Shown: piece by piece, positions 51,868 through 61,595 of the stretch
Layout: each line of letters opens with the position of its first letter
Numbering within the stretch: the first letter of the stretch is position 1
Source of the DNA: Acidiluteibacter ferrifornacis
GTDB taxonomy: Bacteria; Bacteroidota; Bacteroidia; Flavobacteriales_E; Vicingaceae
Assembly (NCBI RefSeq): GCF_009909615.1
Contig: NZ_WWNE01000012.1
Span: 248,001-312,000, forward strand
DNA: 64,000 nt
Direction: 5' to 3'
Position numbers and translations under genes: made by a program
The notes under the pieces: generated by a model
The model's database searches: none
Told to the model about the DNA's origin: nothing
Seen by the model: the letters and a program-made list of their open reading frames with translations, nothing else

Positions 51868-52362
51868 TCAATTTAGACGCTTAAACTCAAAATCGATTTG
51901 AAACTCTGAGTTGGCCACTGTTGCTTGAATTTGGTCTCCATTTTTCCAGTAGTGGATAGTATTCGGGAAATCAATTTCTTTATTTACAAAGGTGAACTCA
52001 TTGTCGTTGAGATTTGACAAATCAAAGTCTACGGCTGCGGTATCTTCCGGGACTTTAACTGTTAGCTTCCATTCTTCGTTTGACTGAATGATGGTCATTT
52101 TTTCTTGTGTAATGGTATCTCCATTACGCATCGTGAACCCAAAACCGTAGTAATGCCCTTCCTTAATTTTTTCCCAGTTCTCAAAAGTGTTTTTTCCTTT
52201 TTCTTCATTGACTCTTTCCCATTGACCAATTAGCCAATCAAAGTTTGGTGTTTCTTCTTGGATGGTAACGGATGGTTCTGAAGATTCTTGTGAGGTTTCT
52301 GTTGATTTGGATTGACAAGCAATCATGAATAGAAATAAGACGGAGATTAAAATTTTATTCAT
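51868..52362 (-). CDS. DUF6265-like lipoprotein, 164 aa
   Basis: Lipobox LFMIAC (Cys16), a Ser/Glu-rich linker and then a beta-rich domain opening with FDWLIGQWERVNEEKG, the W-L-x-G-x-W-E start typical of DUF6265-type domains. Later strands alternate (HYYGFGFTMRNGDTI, FTFVNKEIDFPNTIHYW). It is probably a lipocalin-like fold. The ligand is unknown. Confidence 0.7.
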   Translation of the reverse strand: MNKILISVLFLFMIACQSKSTETSQESSEPSVTIQEETPNFDWLIGQWERVNEEKGKNTFENWEKIKEGHYYGFGFTMRNGDTITQEKMTIIQSNEEWKLTVKVPEDTAAVDFDLSNLNDNEFTFVNKEIDFPNTIHYWKNGDQIQATVANSEFQIDFEFKRLN

Positions 52363-52606
52363 GGGTTGTAGTTTAAATGTCGCATAAATTGTAAAGATAC
52401 ATTTTGAGTTCTAATTATTTTTAATGGCTGGTAAGCGAATAAATTTAAATCGGCAACCGTCTCAATTGATTTACTCTTACACTATTGGTAACCTATTAGA
52501 CTATGGAGTAGTAGAGCTTACAAATTGGATGGTATGGATGGAATCATTTTAGGATTGAAGAATTAATATTACTTTCGAATCCTTGTAGTTTTTCTTCATT
52601 AAAAAA

Positions 52607-53011
52607 ATGGTGAGTATGTCTTACGAAAACGAGTTTGAATTATTTTGGGAAGAGGTTAAGAAGAGTGTGAGCGAAAAACGCTTTGCCAAGCTAACCATGG
52701 CCAAAACAATAGGTAAGCCGGAATTGAAAAATATATTTGTCCGGCCCGTCTATTCTGACACCGAATTCAAAGTCTTATTGAAATACCGCTATCGCTCCAG
52801 AGAGAAGGCGGATATTGAAAAGGAGTTGTCCATTAACGAAACACAGGAAGTGATACAGAATCACCTTAAAAATCCTTTTTTTACGGTTATTCTTTTTTCT
52901 ATAACAGAGGATGTTACATTTAAAATTAATAAAAAGGGAGTAGGAACCATCTCTACAAGATTACCCACTTTTACATCCATCATACCTCTAAAGTCGGATG
53001 ATGAAGAGTAG
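52607..53011 (+). CDS. Hypothetical protein, 134 aa
   Basis: A soluble protein without signal or helices in the membrane. The start could be ATG 52607 or ATG 52616 (MSYENEFELFWEEV). Residues 12-60 read KKSVSEKRFAKLTMAK then KNIFVRPVYSD, and a beta pair follows (FKVLLKYRYRSREKADIEKE). I do not recognise the family. It is followed by a shared terminator. Confidence 0.6.
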   Translation: MVSMSYENEFELFWEEVKKSVSEKRFAKLTMAKTIGKPELKNIFVRPVYSDTEFKVLLKYRYRSREKADIEKELSINETQEVIQNHLKNPFFTVILFSITEDVTFKINKKGVGTISTRLPTFTSIIPLKSDDEE

Positions 53012-53041
53012 GGAATAAATGGTATAAATTACATCGAAAAT

Positions 53042-53085
53042 AAAAAGCCAACTCCATTTCTTTTCAGAAGTTGAGTTGGCTTTTT
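53042..53085. terminator. Bidirectional terminator
   Basis: The perfect 13-bp arms AAAAAGCCAACTC (53042-53054) and GAGTTGGCTTTTT (53073-53085) give a U-tract on both strands. It lies between convergent genes ending at 53011 and 53107. Confidence 0.88.
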
Positions 53086-53106
53086 TATAGAATGACAGTC
53101 GTTCGT

Positions 53107-54762
53107 CTATTTTCGCTTGATTATTTTCTGTTGGTGAACTTGGTTATTTTGTCTAACCACAACAACATACATCTGTTGTTTCCAGTTTGATGCAGGAATG
53201 GTAATTAGTTGATCGGCTGTTTCTAGATTTACCAATTCTCTACCTAATAAGTCAATCACTTGAATGTTAACCATTGCGTTGGTTTTGTTTTCGATTCTTA
53301 ATTGGTCAGCAATTGGGTTTTGAATAACTTGAACCTCAAAAACAGACTCCAATTTTTCATCGATTCCAACTATGGTTTTGCCGTAAATGACGCAATTTGT
53401 TGGAGAAGGGTTTAGCTCCAATGGTCCTTGAGAGGTAATGGTTCTATTGGTGAATGCAGAATAGTCTTCAGCATACCTAATGGCTTTAAAGACAGAGTTG
53501 GCAATCGGCAAATCTCCTTGAGAAACATAAGTGTTATTTCTGTCAGCAGGACTGACAAAATCCCACACCACTTGATCTTGATTATCCAATTCGTAAAAGT
53601 GAGCATCAGGGCCACTAGTAATAAATGTATTTCCATTAGAAAGTCTTGAAGCGCCTGAAACGAAATCAACAAAAACAGGCATTTGGTATATCCAGTCTGG
53701 TTGAGCAGGAGCAAAGGTATTATCTGGTAGAAACTTATAGTTATTACTAGTATCGAGTGTAGGAGCTATTATTTCTACTGTTGATATTTGATTGGTTCGG
53801 TTGAATCCATTGTTGAAGACCATAATTTTACCTTCATCTCTATAACCTTTCTTTATCCAATTCGGATTGTGTGGGCCAAATAGTTTTTTGTCGTTGATAT
53901 CACCTCTGCCATAAGCTTCAGGATTTCCCCATCTATATAACAAATCTCCACCTTTGCCACTTTTTCCACCGCTACTAGTAGCAGCTTGAGCAGTAGTGGT
54001 ACTGTGATCAATAATCCAGAATTCATCATAATTTCTTACACAAAGAATAATTTGATCTAAGTCAGGATTGTAATCCAACGCATTGATGTGAAAATAATCT
54101 TTGCTTACTCCATTGTTATTGAAATAATTCAAATCTACTTTTTGAGGATTTTGCTGAATTGCACCAAAATTGGGTTTGGTGTTGTCGATGTCTTGAACAA
54201 TATGGTCCCAAAGGTACCATTCCCAAATAACAGCAATAGAGTCAGACCCTATAGGCTTAATTTCTGTGACTTTTTCTGACCATAGTTCTCCATCATAATG
54301 TGTAATATCTAGTCCTGCCGCAACTGCATCATTTCTGGATTTTACATCCCATGATAAAACTAAAATATTGCCATTGGGTAATGGGGTTACATCATGGTGT
54401 TGTCTTTCTGTAGGTGAATCAAATGTATACGACCAAGTTAAGCTATCATTCCAATTGTATATTTCCAATTGTCCACCCGAACCTCCAGTAATAATAGAAC
54501 CGGTAGTAATTTTTCCTGTTTTTAATAGTGATCCATCTTCCAACAAATAGACTGCAGGTCCAGGTGTATATGGACTAGCAGACCATTTATTCACTAATTC
54601 TCCGCAATTATCAACGAGGAAAGTTTCATTAGAATATAGAGGGGCAAATAAGGTGTAGCCATTTAAAGAAGTCGAATCATTTTGGAATATTCCAACGGTC
54701 TGTTGGGCAATTGAACATAAAGAGGTCATTAATAAGCTCGCAATTAGCGTAATATTTTTCAT
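53107..54762 (-). CDS. Arylsulfotransferase-like protein with type IX sorting domain
   Basis: A 551-residue protein with a signal peptide (ITLIASLLMTSLCSIAQ). The propeller part carries ASST-type motifs: RQHHDVTPLPNGNILVLSWD, YFHINALDYNPDLDQIIL, GPHNPNWIKKG, KIMVFNNGFNR and GASRLSNGNTFITSGP. The last ~80 residues are a T9SS C-terminal domain (QVIQNPIADQLRIEN, IQVIDLLGRELVN, YVVVVRQNNQVHQQKIIKR). It is therefore exported to the surface or medium, unlike the lipoprotein homologue at 4621. Confidence 0.85.
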   Translation of the reverse strand: MKNITLIASLLMTSLCSIAQQTVGIFQNDSTSLNGYTLFAPLYSNETFLVDNCGELVNKWSASPYTPGPAVYLLEDGSLLKTGKITTGSIITGGSGGQLEIYNWNDSLTWSYTFDSPTERQHHDVTPLPNGNILVLSWDVKSRNDAVAAGLDITHYDGELWSEKVTEIKPIGSDSIAVIWEWYLWDHIVQDIDNTKPNFGAIQQNPQKVDLNYFNNNGVSKDYFHINALDYNPDLDQIILCVRNYDEFWIIDHSTTTAQAATSSGGKSGKGGDLLYRWGNPEAYGRGDINDKKLFGPHNPNWIKKGYRDEGKIMVFNNGFNRTNQISTVEIIAPTLDTSNNYKFLPDNTFAPAQPDWIYQMPVFVDFVSGASRLSNGNTFITSGPDAHFYELDNQDQVVWDFVSPADRNNTYVSQGDLPIANSVFKAIRYAEDYSAFTNRTITSQGPLELNPSPTNCVIYGKTIVGIDEKLESVFEVQVIQNPIADQLRIENKTNAMVNIQVIDLLGRELVNLETADQLITIPASNWKQQMYVVVVRQNNQVHQQKIIKRK

Positions 54763-54896
54763 TCTTGAGTATAATAGTTAAAATTTTTAATCAGGGAAAT
54801 TTATGGTTAAAAGCATTAAAAAAGCAAATTATATTAAATAAAGGTTTTCTGTCTTAAGACAATTATGAACTAAAATAGTTGCTTCAGTAGACTATT

Positions 54897-57326
54897 TTAT
54901 TCTTTTAAAGTCGTTGGCTTGTTTTTTACGTGTGTTTCTAACCATTGATCTTGTTCCCAAAGCAGGTGTAAGACACTTTCTTTAGCGCGATATCCATGAC
55001 TTTCTTTTGGTAAGATTACTAGGCGCACAGTTGCACCTAAGCCTTTTAAAGCATTAAAATATCGCTCACTTTGCATTGGATATGTCCCGGAGTTGTTGTC
55101 GGCCTCACCGTGAACTAAAAGGAGGGGAGTTTTCATTTTGTCTGCATGCATAAAAGGAGACATGGTGTTGTATACATCTGGAGCTTCCCAATAATTTCTT
55201 TCTTCACTCTGAAATCCAAAAGGAGTGAGTGTTCTGTTGTATGCGCCACTTCTGGCAATCCCTGCAGCGAATAAATCTGAATGCGACAATAGATTCGCTA
55301 CCATAAAGGCTCCATAACTATGACCACCTACGGCTACCCGATTTCGGTCGATATAGCCTAGTTGATCCACCGCATCAATGGCAGCTTTAGCATTATCTAC
55401 CAACTGTTTTCTAAAGGAATCATTGGGCTCTGTATCACCTTCACCTACGATAGGAAAAGAAGCGTCGTCTAGGACAACATAACCCCGATTGACCCAATAT
55501 ATGGGTGAGCCATAATACGGATAGGTAAATTCATTGGGATTTGAAGTATTTTGTCCCGCGCTTGCTTTGTCTTTGTATTCTGTTGGATAAGCCCACATAA
55601 TCATTGGCATTTTTTCCTTTTTATTTCGGTCGTATCCCACAGGTAAGTATAAAGTTCCAGAAAGTTCCAATCCATCTTCGCGTTTATAGTTAATCACTTC
55701 CTTGTGCACTCCTTGGATGCTTTTAAAAGGATTCTCGAAAGCAGTGACTTGTCGAAGTTGATTATTCTTTAAGTTTCTAAAATAATAGTTGGGATATTCT
55801 GTCGCCGATTCGATTTTGACTTCTAGCTCGTTCTTTTCGATATCATACCCTCGAATGTCCTCAATCTTGTCTGTATATTTAGATTGATAAAGTCTTGTGC
55901 TTTTCAAAGTGTTTAAGTCATACTGGTCTAAAAATGGGAATTGACCTTTTTCAGTAAATCCATCCCCTTTGAGGTATGCAAGGGACCCTCGCAATGCCAG
56001 TACATTACTACCGTATTGGTTTCTCTTCATTTCAAAGCTTCCTGGGTCGCTGTATTTGTCTTGGTAATTTCTGTCGAACAATACGGTTGGTTGGGTAATT
56101 AAAGAAGGATTAAATAAGTAGACTTTCGTATTTCGTGTATTCCACCAATAATCATAGGCTATAGCAATTGACTCGTTACCCCATCGAATTCCAGAGAAAC
56201 GATTGATGGTTTTTATTAGGCTCTTGGGTGTGCCATTGAAAGGGGCGTTCAATTGAAATACTTCATCTCTATATTCAACTTCCACCTCTGGGTCTCCTTT
56301 ATCTAAAGCCATTGCGAAAATAATGGAAGCCGGAAGATCATCTCTCCATTGCACATCTCTTCGACCTTCTTGAGTGGCCATAAAACCTTGCGGCAATTCC
56401 TCCAATAGAGGTTTTTCAACTATGGTTTCTATAAATTGACCAGTTTTGGAATAGACTGAAGTGGTGGAAGGAAAACGTCTGTATGTTACGATGTATGAAA
56501 AGGGTTTGTTAATCGTTGAAACTAAAAGATATTCTCCGTCAGGAGAAAACTTGAGGTCATCATAAAGGTCACTGTTTAATATTAGTTTACGTTCTCCATT
56601 TAATTGATATTGATAAACTTCGGATAGTGCCAATTGCTCAAAGTTGTGTTCATCATTTTTATTACTCAATAAATCTTGGTAGGTCCGATTTTGGGCTTTT
56701 TTTCCATCGTTTACAGAGATTGTAGGACCTGTTGGTATTGCTTCTTTGGTATTGATTAACGCTTGCTTTTTAGAAGAAACCATTTTTACCAATAAGGATT
56801 GATTGTCTTCGTACCATTGAATAGGGTCACCTAAATTGGCATTTACATTTTCAGTGGTCACTCTTGAAGCTTTGACTGTTTTTAAATCAACGATCCAAAC
56901 CGACACACCATTCGAAGAAGTATTGGTCATAGCAATCTTAGATTGATCGGGCGACCAAGTAAAGTTGGTTAGTTTGGCGTTCTCAGGCAGTCCCGTTACT
57001 TGTACAGGTGTCGCTTTTTTTTGAGTCAAACTTTGTATTTTGATATTGTTAAAATAGTTAGCTCTACTGCTAATGTTGGTTTTGGGGTCGATTCTGAGTC
57101 CTCCTAATCGCATTTCTTCTTGAGATAACTCTTCAATCGATTTAAAAACATCTCTATAAATCAATAACATACTAGATTTGTCATCTGGCATCAGCACATA
57201 TGGAGCTAGAGGAACATCTACTAAATCTAGAATCTCTTTAACAGGCTTTTGATAGCTTAGGTTTTCTTGAGCGGTACTCCATAACATTGATGTCGCTAAT
57301 GCTATTGGGATAAATATTTTTTTCAT
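54897..57326 (-). CDS. S9 family prolyl oligopeptidase-type peptidase
   Basis: The start is taken at ATG 57326, which gives a signal peptide (MKKIFIPIALATSMLWSTAQ). The ~809-residue protein has an N-terminal beta-propeller (about 100-540) and a C-terminal alpha/beta hydrolase domain. The triad is Ser in VGGHSYGAFM, Asp in VHGEADNNSG and His in PKESHGYRAKE. The overall form resembles glutamyl endopeptidase-like members of S9. It is likely periplasmic and acts on oligopeptides. Confidence 0.9.
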   Translation of the reverse strand: MKKIFIPIALATSMLWSTAQENLSYQKPVKEILDLVDVPLAPYVLMPDDKSSMLLIYRDVFKSIEELSQEEMRLGGLRIDPKTNISSRANYFNNIKIQSLTQKKATPVQVTGLPENAKLTNFTWSPDQSKIAMTNTSSNGVSVWIVDLKTVKASRVTTENVNANLGDPIQWYEDNQSLLVKMVSSKKQALINTKEAIPTGPTISVNDGKKAQNRTYQDLLSNKNDEHNFEQLALSEVYQYQLNGERKLILNSDLYDDLKFSPDGEYLLVSTINKPFSYIVTYRRFPSTTSVYSKTGQFIETIVEKPLLEELPQGFMATQEGRRDVQWRDDLPASIIFAMALDKGDPEVEVEYRDEVFQLNAPFNGTPKSLIKTINRFSGIRWGNESIAIAYDYWWNTRNTKVYLFNPSLITQPTVLFDRNYQDKYSDPGSFEMKRNQYGSNVLALRGSLAYLKGDGFTEKGQFPFLDQYDLNTLKSTRLYQSKYTDKIEDIRGYDIEKNELEVKIESATEYPNYYFRNLKNNQLRQVTAFENPFKSIQGVHKEVINYKREDGLELSGTLYLPVGYDRNKKEKMPMIMWAYPTEYKDKASAGQNTSNPNEFTYPYYGSPIYWVNRGYVVLDDASFPIVGEGDTEPNDSFRKQLVDNAKAAIDAVDQLGYIDRNRVAVGGHSYGAFMVANLLSHSDLFAAGIARSGAYNRTLTPFGFQSEERNYWEAPDVYNTMSPFMHADKMKTPLLLVHGEADNNSGTYPMQSERYFNALKGLGATVRLVILPKESHGYRAKESVLHLLWEQDQWLETHVKNKPTTLKE

Positions 57327-57655
57327 AAACGATAGTTTTTGTGGTTGCAATTTAATGAAAAGTTAATGCTGAAAATTCTGCAAATTCTTCAAAAGGTACT
57401 TTTAAAGGATAAGTGGAAATGACTAGTTGTAGAATACAACGATATACTAGGGTTTTATCTTTTCAACATATATGGATGTTAAGGTGAATAAAAGGTTGGA
57501 ATATCTTCTTTAATTATTTGTAAGTGTTGTTTAAAGAGCCAATTGGCTGGTCATTTTTGAGAGTGGTTTTTAATCTATCAAGTTAACGACCAATGATAAG
57601 GTCTTCGTGAAGAAAATTGTATTGAACGATTAATCACCGTTGACTGTGTTAGTGA
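57327..57655. other. Gene-free stretch upstream of the peptidase
   Basis: About 330 bp holding the peptidase promoter on the minus strand. The only other structure is a 12-bp palindrome, AGCCAATTGGCT (57537-57548). No ORF is supported. Confidence 0.4.
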
Positions 57656-57681
57656 GGGCTCAATATTAGAGTATTGGGCCC
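57656..57681. other. Hairpin abutting the stop codon of the 58 kb membrane gene
   Basis: The 10-bp arms GGGCTCAATA (57656-57665) and TATTGGGCCC (57672-57681) pair with a single G-T wobble and a 6-nt loop. Neither side has a U-tract, so termination is doubtful; mRNA stabilisation is possible. Confidence 0.5.
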
Positions 57682-58242
57682 TTATTGATTATATCTTGAA
57701 TCCAATTGTTGAATTCTCATTCGGTGATGCCGTTGTAATAAAATCGGATATAGGTTGCCGACTATATTCAGAATTAATACAAAAAGTGATAGTCTAAAGA
57801 GTTGTAAACCTATTAAGTATATAATGATGAAAGATATAATGATAAAGGGAAATAGATGCCCCCATTCTGATTTCTTGGTTTGCTGATTTAATTGTTGCAA
57901 ACCATCAGTTCTTCCATTAAAATATTTGCTTTGCTGCTTTTTTGATTTCCATAAAGTCATTAATAAGGCTTGTCTGAAATAGTCTATTTTAAGCCAATTA
58001 CACCATTTTTTTAATAGCAAAGGTTGTCTAATTGAATAATATGAATTAGATAACGAATTTTCAATAGGGTAAGCGAATACTAGGAATGCAAATACACCAG
58101 TTACAAAAAGAGTAATTACCCAGGCTAACAAAAACGTGAGGAATAAGTTGTCAGTACTAAAGAATTCAATTTGACGGATTAGATTAATGGATTGCCAGGC
58201 TAAAAATAAAGAGGCTATAGAAAGTAGAATTTTTCGAATCAT
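57682..58242 (-). CDS. Membrane protein, 186 aa
   Basis: The start is taken at ATG 58242 (MIRKILLSIASLFLAW). Two helices lie at the N-terminal side, then a cytoplasmic segment (WLKIDYFRQALLMTLWKSKK, KYFNGRTDGLQQLNQQTKKS, EWGHLFPFI) and two helices near the end. The T-K-x-x-E-x-x-H run resembles the CrtO-type glycosyl-diaponeurosporenoate acyltransferase family, but this link is tentative. Confidence 0.6.
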   Translation of the reverse strand: MIRKILLSIASLFLAWQSINLIRQIEFFSTDNLFLTFLLAWVITLFVTGVFAFLVFAYPIENSLSNSYYSIRQPLLLKKWCNWLKIDYFRQALLMTLWKSKKQQSKYFNGRTDGLQQLNQQTKKSEWGHLFPFIIISFIIIYLIGLQLFRLSLFVLILNIVGNLYPILLQRHHRMRIQQLDSRYNQ

Positions 58243-58456
58243 AGAGTTAATTGCTAGCCGATGTTTGGTCAATTTAATGATATTTAGTATTGTAATTTGT
58301 ATGCGCTCACAACCGGTGGAATACATTTGTAAATATACTTGATTCGCGAATAAAGTCTTTTCTAGAGAATTTCAAGAATTCAAAGGTATTCTGATCTTTT
58401 TGGTTTTCTTACTGACCCAAGTTAAATCAATTGAATGATTTAATAAGATTAGAACT

Positions 58457-59785
58457 TCATTTTACAGGATTTTCTGATGTTTTAAAATCTACCAATAATG
58501 GCTTTAATGGAATACCTGAATTGGTTCTGAAGTTATTGGAAATCAAAAACTGATAGCGAGTGTTAGGAGCTAGGTCGACCGCTATCGACCAACTTTTATT
58601 ATCTGTTCCCCAAACTCTTTCATTCGGTCTAATGGGAGGGAAGAAAGATTCGCCCAATTCACCGAAATCTATGCCTGTATTATAGCCATTTAGTGGTTGT
58701 GAAAAGCGAAATGTGATCTGTTTAATTTGGGGATTCACGGTTTGACTGTTATTCTCAAATTCTTCGATTTCAATAATAAATGGACGACTTTTCTCAAAAT
58801 TTTCATACAAAATGGACAATGGGGCTGAGAAAAAATGACTGGCAGTTACAAATGCTTCTATTTCCGATTCATTTGCAAAATCGAGTTCAATCATTTTTTG
58901 TATTGCTAAAGGTTTATTTGGCGCTTGATTGTAATAGTTCTCACACATTTGATAACCGATGTAATAACCCATATCTCTCAATCCAAAATCATTTTCAGCA
59001 TTGCTCCACAACCATTTAGGACGATTATTGGCATAAAACATTTCTTGTTCAAATTTTTTCCTAACGCTTTCGGGGTACTTTTTACCATAAGCTATAGAAG
59101 GAGCTGCAGAAGGACGATTCATTGCTAACGAAGAAACAAATTCGGCTACTCCTTCATAAATAACTAAAGAAAGGAGGTTATGCACCATAGGTTGCTGCTG
59201 TGTATGCACATACTCATGTGTATTTAAAAGCACCAATTGATTAATGGGATTAGTATCAAAGTAGGCTCGTCTGTATTGCTGCTCGTCCTCCGAAAATTCG
59301 GTGGAAACTGTATTTTGATCTGTCATTGCTAGTTCACTTCCAATCAAAACCAAGCTATCCATGGTGGTGCCTCCAGTTCTTAATGCACCAATCGTAAAGT
59401 ATATTTTTGCAGGTCTTAGTTTAGGATAAATCCGCCGAAGTGCTTCTATTCCTACTTCTAAATCAGCACCTAAATGGGACGCCTTGAGTGTATTTTCCCT
59501 GATTGATTCCCAAAATTGAGGATAATTACGGATTGCGGTTAGATAATCTGTTGATGTATAGTTTCTTGCCACTCTAATGTTAGTCAGTCCCGGAGTACCT
59601 CTTTTAAAATAAAGATTGTCAAGATAGTAATGTTGTAGAGTGGTATCAGTCGTTGATTGAATGGAATCAAAGGCTTCCCAAAAGTGAGGAATGTCAGTGG
59701 TGATAATAGATTTAGAAGGTTTTTGTTTTGACTGACAGCTAAACAGCAGAAGTCCAATCCAAAGTGTCAATAAGCGGTAATTCAT
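58457..59785 (-). CDS. HExxH-type metallopeptidase lipoprotein
   Basis: A 442-residue lipoprotein (LLLFSC, Cys17). The zinc-binding motif is HEYVH in LLNTHEYVHTQQQP, with a downstream glutamate in YEGVAEFVSSLA that could be the third ligand as in gluzincins (DUF2268-like). The C-terminal ~100 residues form an Ig-like Big_5-type domain (QTVNPQIKQITFRFSQPLNG). It is expected in the periplasm or at the surface. The substrate is unknown. Confidence 0.78.
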   Translation of the reverse strand: MNYRLLTLWIGLLLFSCQSKQKPSKSIITTDIPHFWEAFDSIQSTTDTTLQHYYLDNLYFKRGTPGLTNIRVARNYTSTDYLTAIRNYPQFWESIRENTLKASHLGADLEVGIEALRRIYPKLRPAKIYFTIGALRTGGTTMDSLVLIGSELAMTDQNTVSTEFSEDEQQYRRAYFDTNPINQLVLLNTHEYVHTQQQPMVHNLLSLVIYEGVAEFVSSLAMNRPSAAPSIAYGKKYPESVRKKFEQEMFYANNRPKWLWSNAENDFGLRDMGYYIGYQMCENYYNQAPNKPLAIQKMIELDFANESEIEAFVTASHFFSAPLSILYENFEKSRPFIIEIEEFENNSQTVNPQIKQITFRFSQPLNGYNTGIDFGELGESFFPPIRPNERVWGTDNKSWSIAVDLAPNTRYQFLISNNFRTNSGIPLKPLLVDFKTSENPVK

Positions 59786-59974
59786 AGAGTTAATTTGAAC
59801 TAAGATAGGGCTTTTTCAACTATTTACCAATTGAGAACATAATTGTTGAAAGATAAACATATCTAGTTCAATCGGGAATTAGTTTTTTAGAACTACAAAT
59901 ATTTACTTTAATTTGTATCCGCTTGACTTAGATAAAATCGTCTAAAAGAATCGACCAACTACTGATTATATTCC

Positions 59975-60538
59975 ATGACTTCCTCCAATCAATTCGGCAA
60001 AATCCAGCAAGGAGATAAGAAGGCGTTTGAAAGTTTGTTTCGTGACCGTTATTCAGCAATGTGCAATTTTGCTAACAGTTATCTTAACGACTATAGTCAA
60101 TCAGAAGATATTGTTCAAGCAGTTTTTATCAAACTATGGGAAAAAAGGAGTGAAATCCATATTGAAAGCTCTGTAGATGGGTTTCTTTTTCAATCAATTA
60201 AGAATAGTTGTTTGAATGAGTTGAAACATGATAAGGTAAAATCTAAACACAGAGCTCATGTATTATATACAGATAGTGCGGCGACAGAAACTGATTATAT
60301 AGAAGCAAAGGAGTTGAACGAAATAATTCAAGAGCGGATACAAGCATTACCTGAAAAGAGAAGAGAAATTTTTAAGTTGAGCAGAGAGAATGGATTGAGG
60401 TATGCAGAAATTGCAGAAAAACTAAATATTTCCATCAAAACAGTGGAGACACAAATGAGTTTATCGCTTAAATATTTGCGAGAAAATTTAAAGCATTTGT
60501 TCTCTTTGCTAGTATTGTTTTTGGAAGGTTTTAAATAA
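59975..60538 (+). CDS. ECF sigma factor, FecI-like
   Basis: A 187-residue extracytoplasmic-function sigma factor with region 2 at about 15-85 (FESLFRDRYSAMCNFANSYL, DIVQAVFIKLWEKR) and region 4 at about 120-172 (LPEKRREIFKLSRENGLRYA, then the helix-turn-helix EIAEKLNISIKTVETQMS). Regions 1 and 3 are absent. It is followed by fecR, so its release is expected to be controlled by the anti-sigma factor. Confidence 0.93.
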   Translation: MTSSNQFGKIQQGDKKAFESLFRDRYSAMCNFANSYLNDYSQSEDIVQAVFIKLWEKRSEIHIESSVDGFLFQSIKNSCLNELKHDKVKSKHRAHVLYTDSAATETDYIEAKELNEIIQERIQALPEKRREIFKLSRENGLRYAEIAEKLNISIKTVETQMSLSLKYLRENLKHLFSLLVLFLEGFK

Positions 60539-60593
60539 ATGATAAAAATGAATAAGGGAATCTATTATCTAAGTTGTCATTAAGAAGTAGAAG

Positions 60594-61595
60594 ATGAATA
60601 ATATTCCGGAACATATAGAAATTCTAATGGCTCAGTATTTTGATGGATCCATCACTGATGTAGGTAAGTCTGAGTTAGATGAATGGCTGGAGCGTGATGT
60701 CAACAACCAGAAAATGTTTGACATCAATGCGGAAATTTGGGAGGCTTCTTCTGTTTACCGAAAACAGGAATTTGATGTGAATCAAGCATGGAATAAAGTG
60801 TCTAGGAAAATAAATCTAGAAGATAATCAAGCTTTACCAGCGAACAAAGTCATTCCATTTACCCCATTCCATAGAAAAGCGGCAGTTATTTTAGCAATAG
60901 CAACATTGGGTTTAGTTACCTACTTTTTACTTCAGAATTCTTCAGAGAGTGTAACGCATATTGCTGAAAATGGTATCGAGGAAATTACCTTAACCGATAG
61001 TACATTCATTACTTTAAATAATAATGCTGAGTTGACATATCCCAATGTGTTTGTTAAAGATGAACGAAGAGTAAAACTACAAGGAGAGGCATTTTTTAAA
61101 GTACGTCACAATCCTAAACAACCATTTATAATAGAAGTGTCAAATATTGAAGTAAAGGTTCTTGGAACTGAGTTTTACGTGATATCAAATGAGGATAGAA
61201 ATACTGTAACAGTAAGTGTGAGTTCAGGAAAGGTAAGTGTGAGAAGTTTGAAAAGTAACGAGACGCATCTATTAACGAATACAGAGTCGATCAACTATAC
61301 AATCAGTAAGGATCAATTTGATGAAAAGCAGGAGATAAATTCTAATGAATACTATTGGCATCAAAATATTCTAGCGTTTAAGAATAGATCACTTACTGAG
61401 GTTTTTGAAGTGCTTGAAAACCAGTTTGGAGTAGTGATTGAATATCCTTCAAAGCTATCAAAGTGCAGGTATTCTTCTAGGATGAAAACGGAGTCAGCTG
61501 AAGAAGTGATAAAGCAACTGTGTCTAATTTTTGAATTGGAGTATTCAAAAGATTCCAACCATTTTGTAATCCAAGGATCCCCCAATTGCAAATGA
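60594..61595 (+). CDS. FecR family anti-sigma factor
   Basis: A 333-residue single-pass membrane protein: an N-terminal cytoplasmic part binding the sigma factor (about 1-90), one helix (AAVILAIATLGLVTYFLL, about 97-114), and a periplasmic FecR domain (LNNNAELTYPNVFV, KLQGEAFFKVRHNPKQPF, TVTVSVSSGKVSV) followed by DUF4974 (FKNRSLTEVFEVLENQFGVV). It is the middle link in transmitting a surface signal. Its end overlaps the next start by 4 bp (ATGA). Confidence 0.92.
   Translation: MNNIPEHIEILMAQYFDGSITDVGKSELDEWLERDVNNQKMFDINAEIWEASSVYRKQEFDVNQAWNKVSRKINLEDNQALPANKVIPFTPFHRKAAVILAIATLGLVTYFLLQNSSESVTHIAENGIEEITLTDSTFITLNNNAELTYPNVFVKDERRVKLQGEAFFKVRHNPKQPFIIEVSNIEVKVLGTEFYVISNEDRNTVTVSVSSGKVSVRSLKSNETHLLTNTESINYTISKDQFDEKQEINSNEYYWHQNILAFKNRSLTEVFEVLENQFGVVIEYPSKLSKCRYSSRMKTESAEEVIKQLCLIFELEYSKDSNHFVIQGSPNCK

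Noticed and set aside
57656-57681. Rho-independent terminator at the GGGC hairpin
   Set aside because: The stem is strong, but neither strand shows a U-tract, so I list it only as a hairpin.
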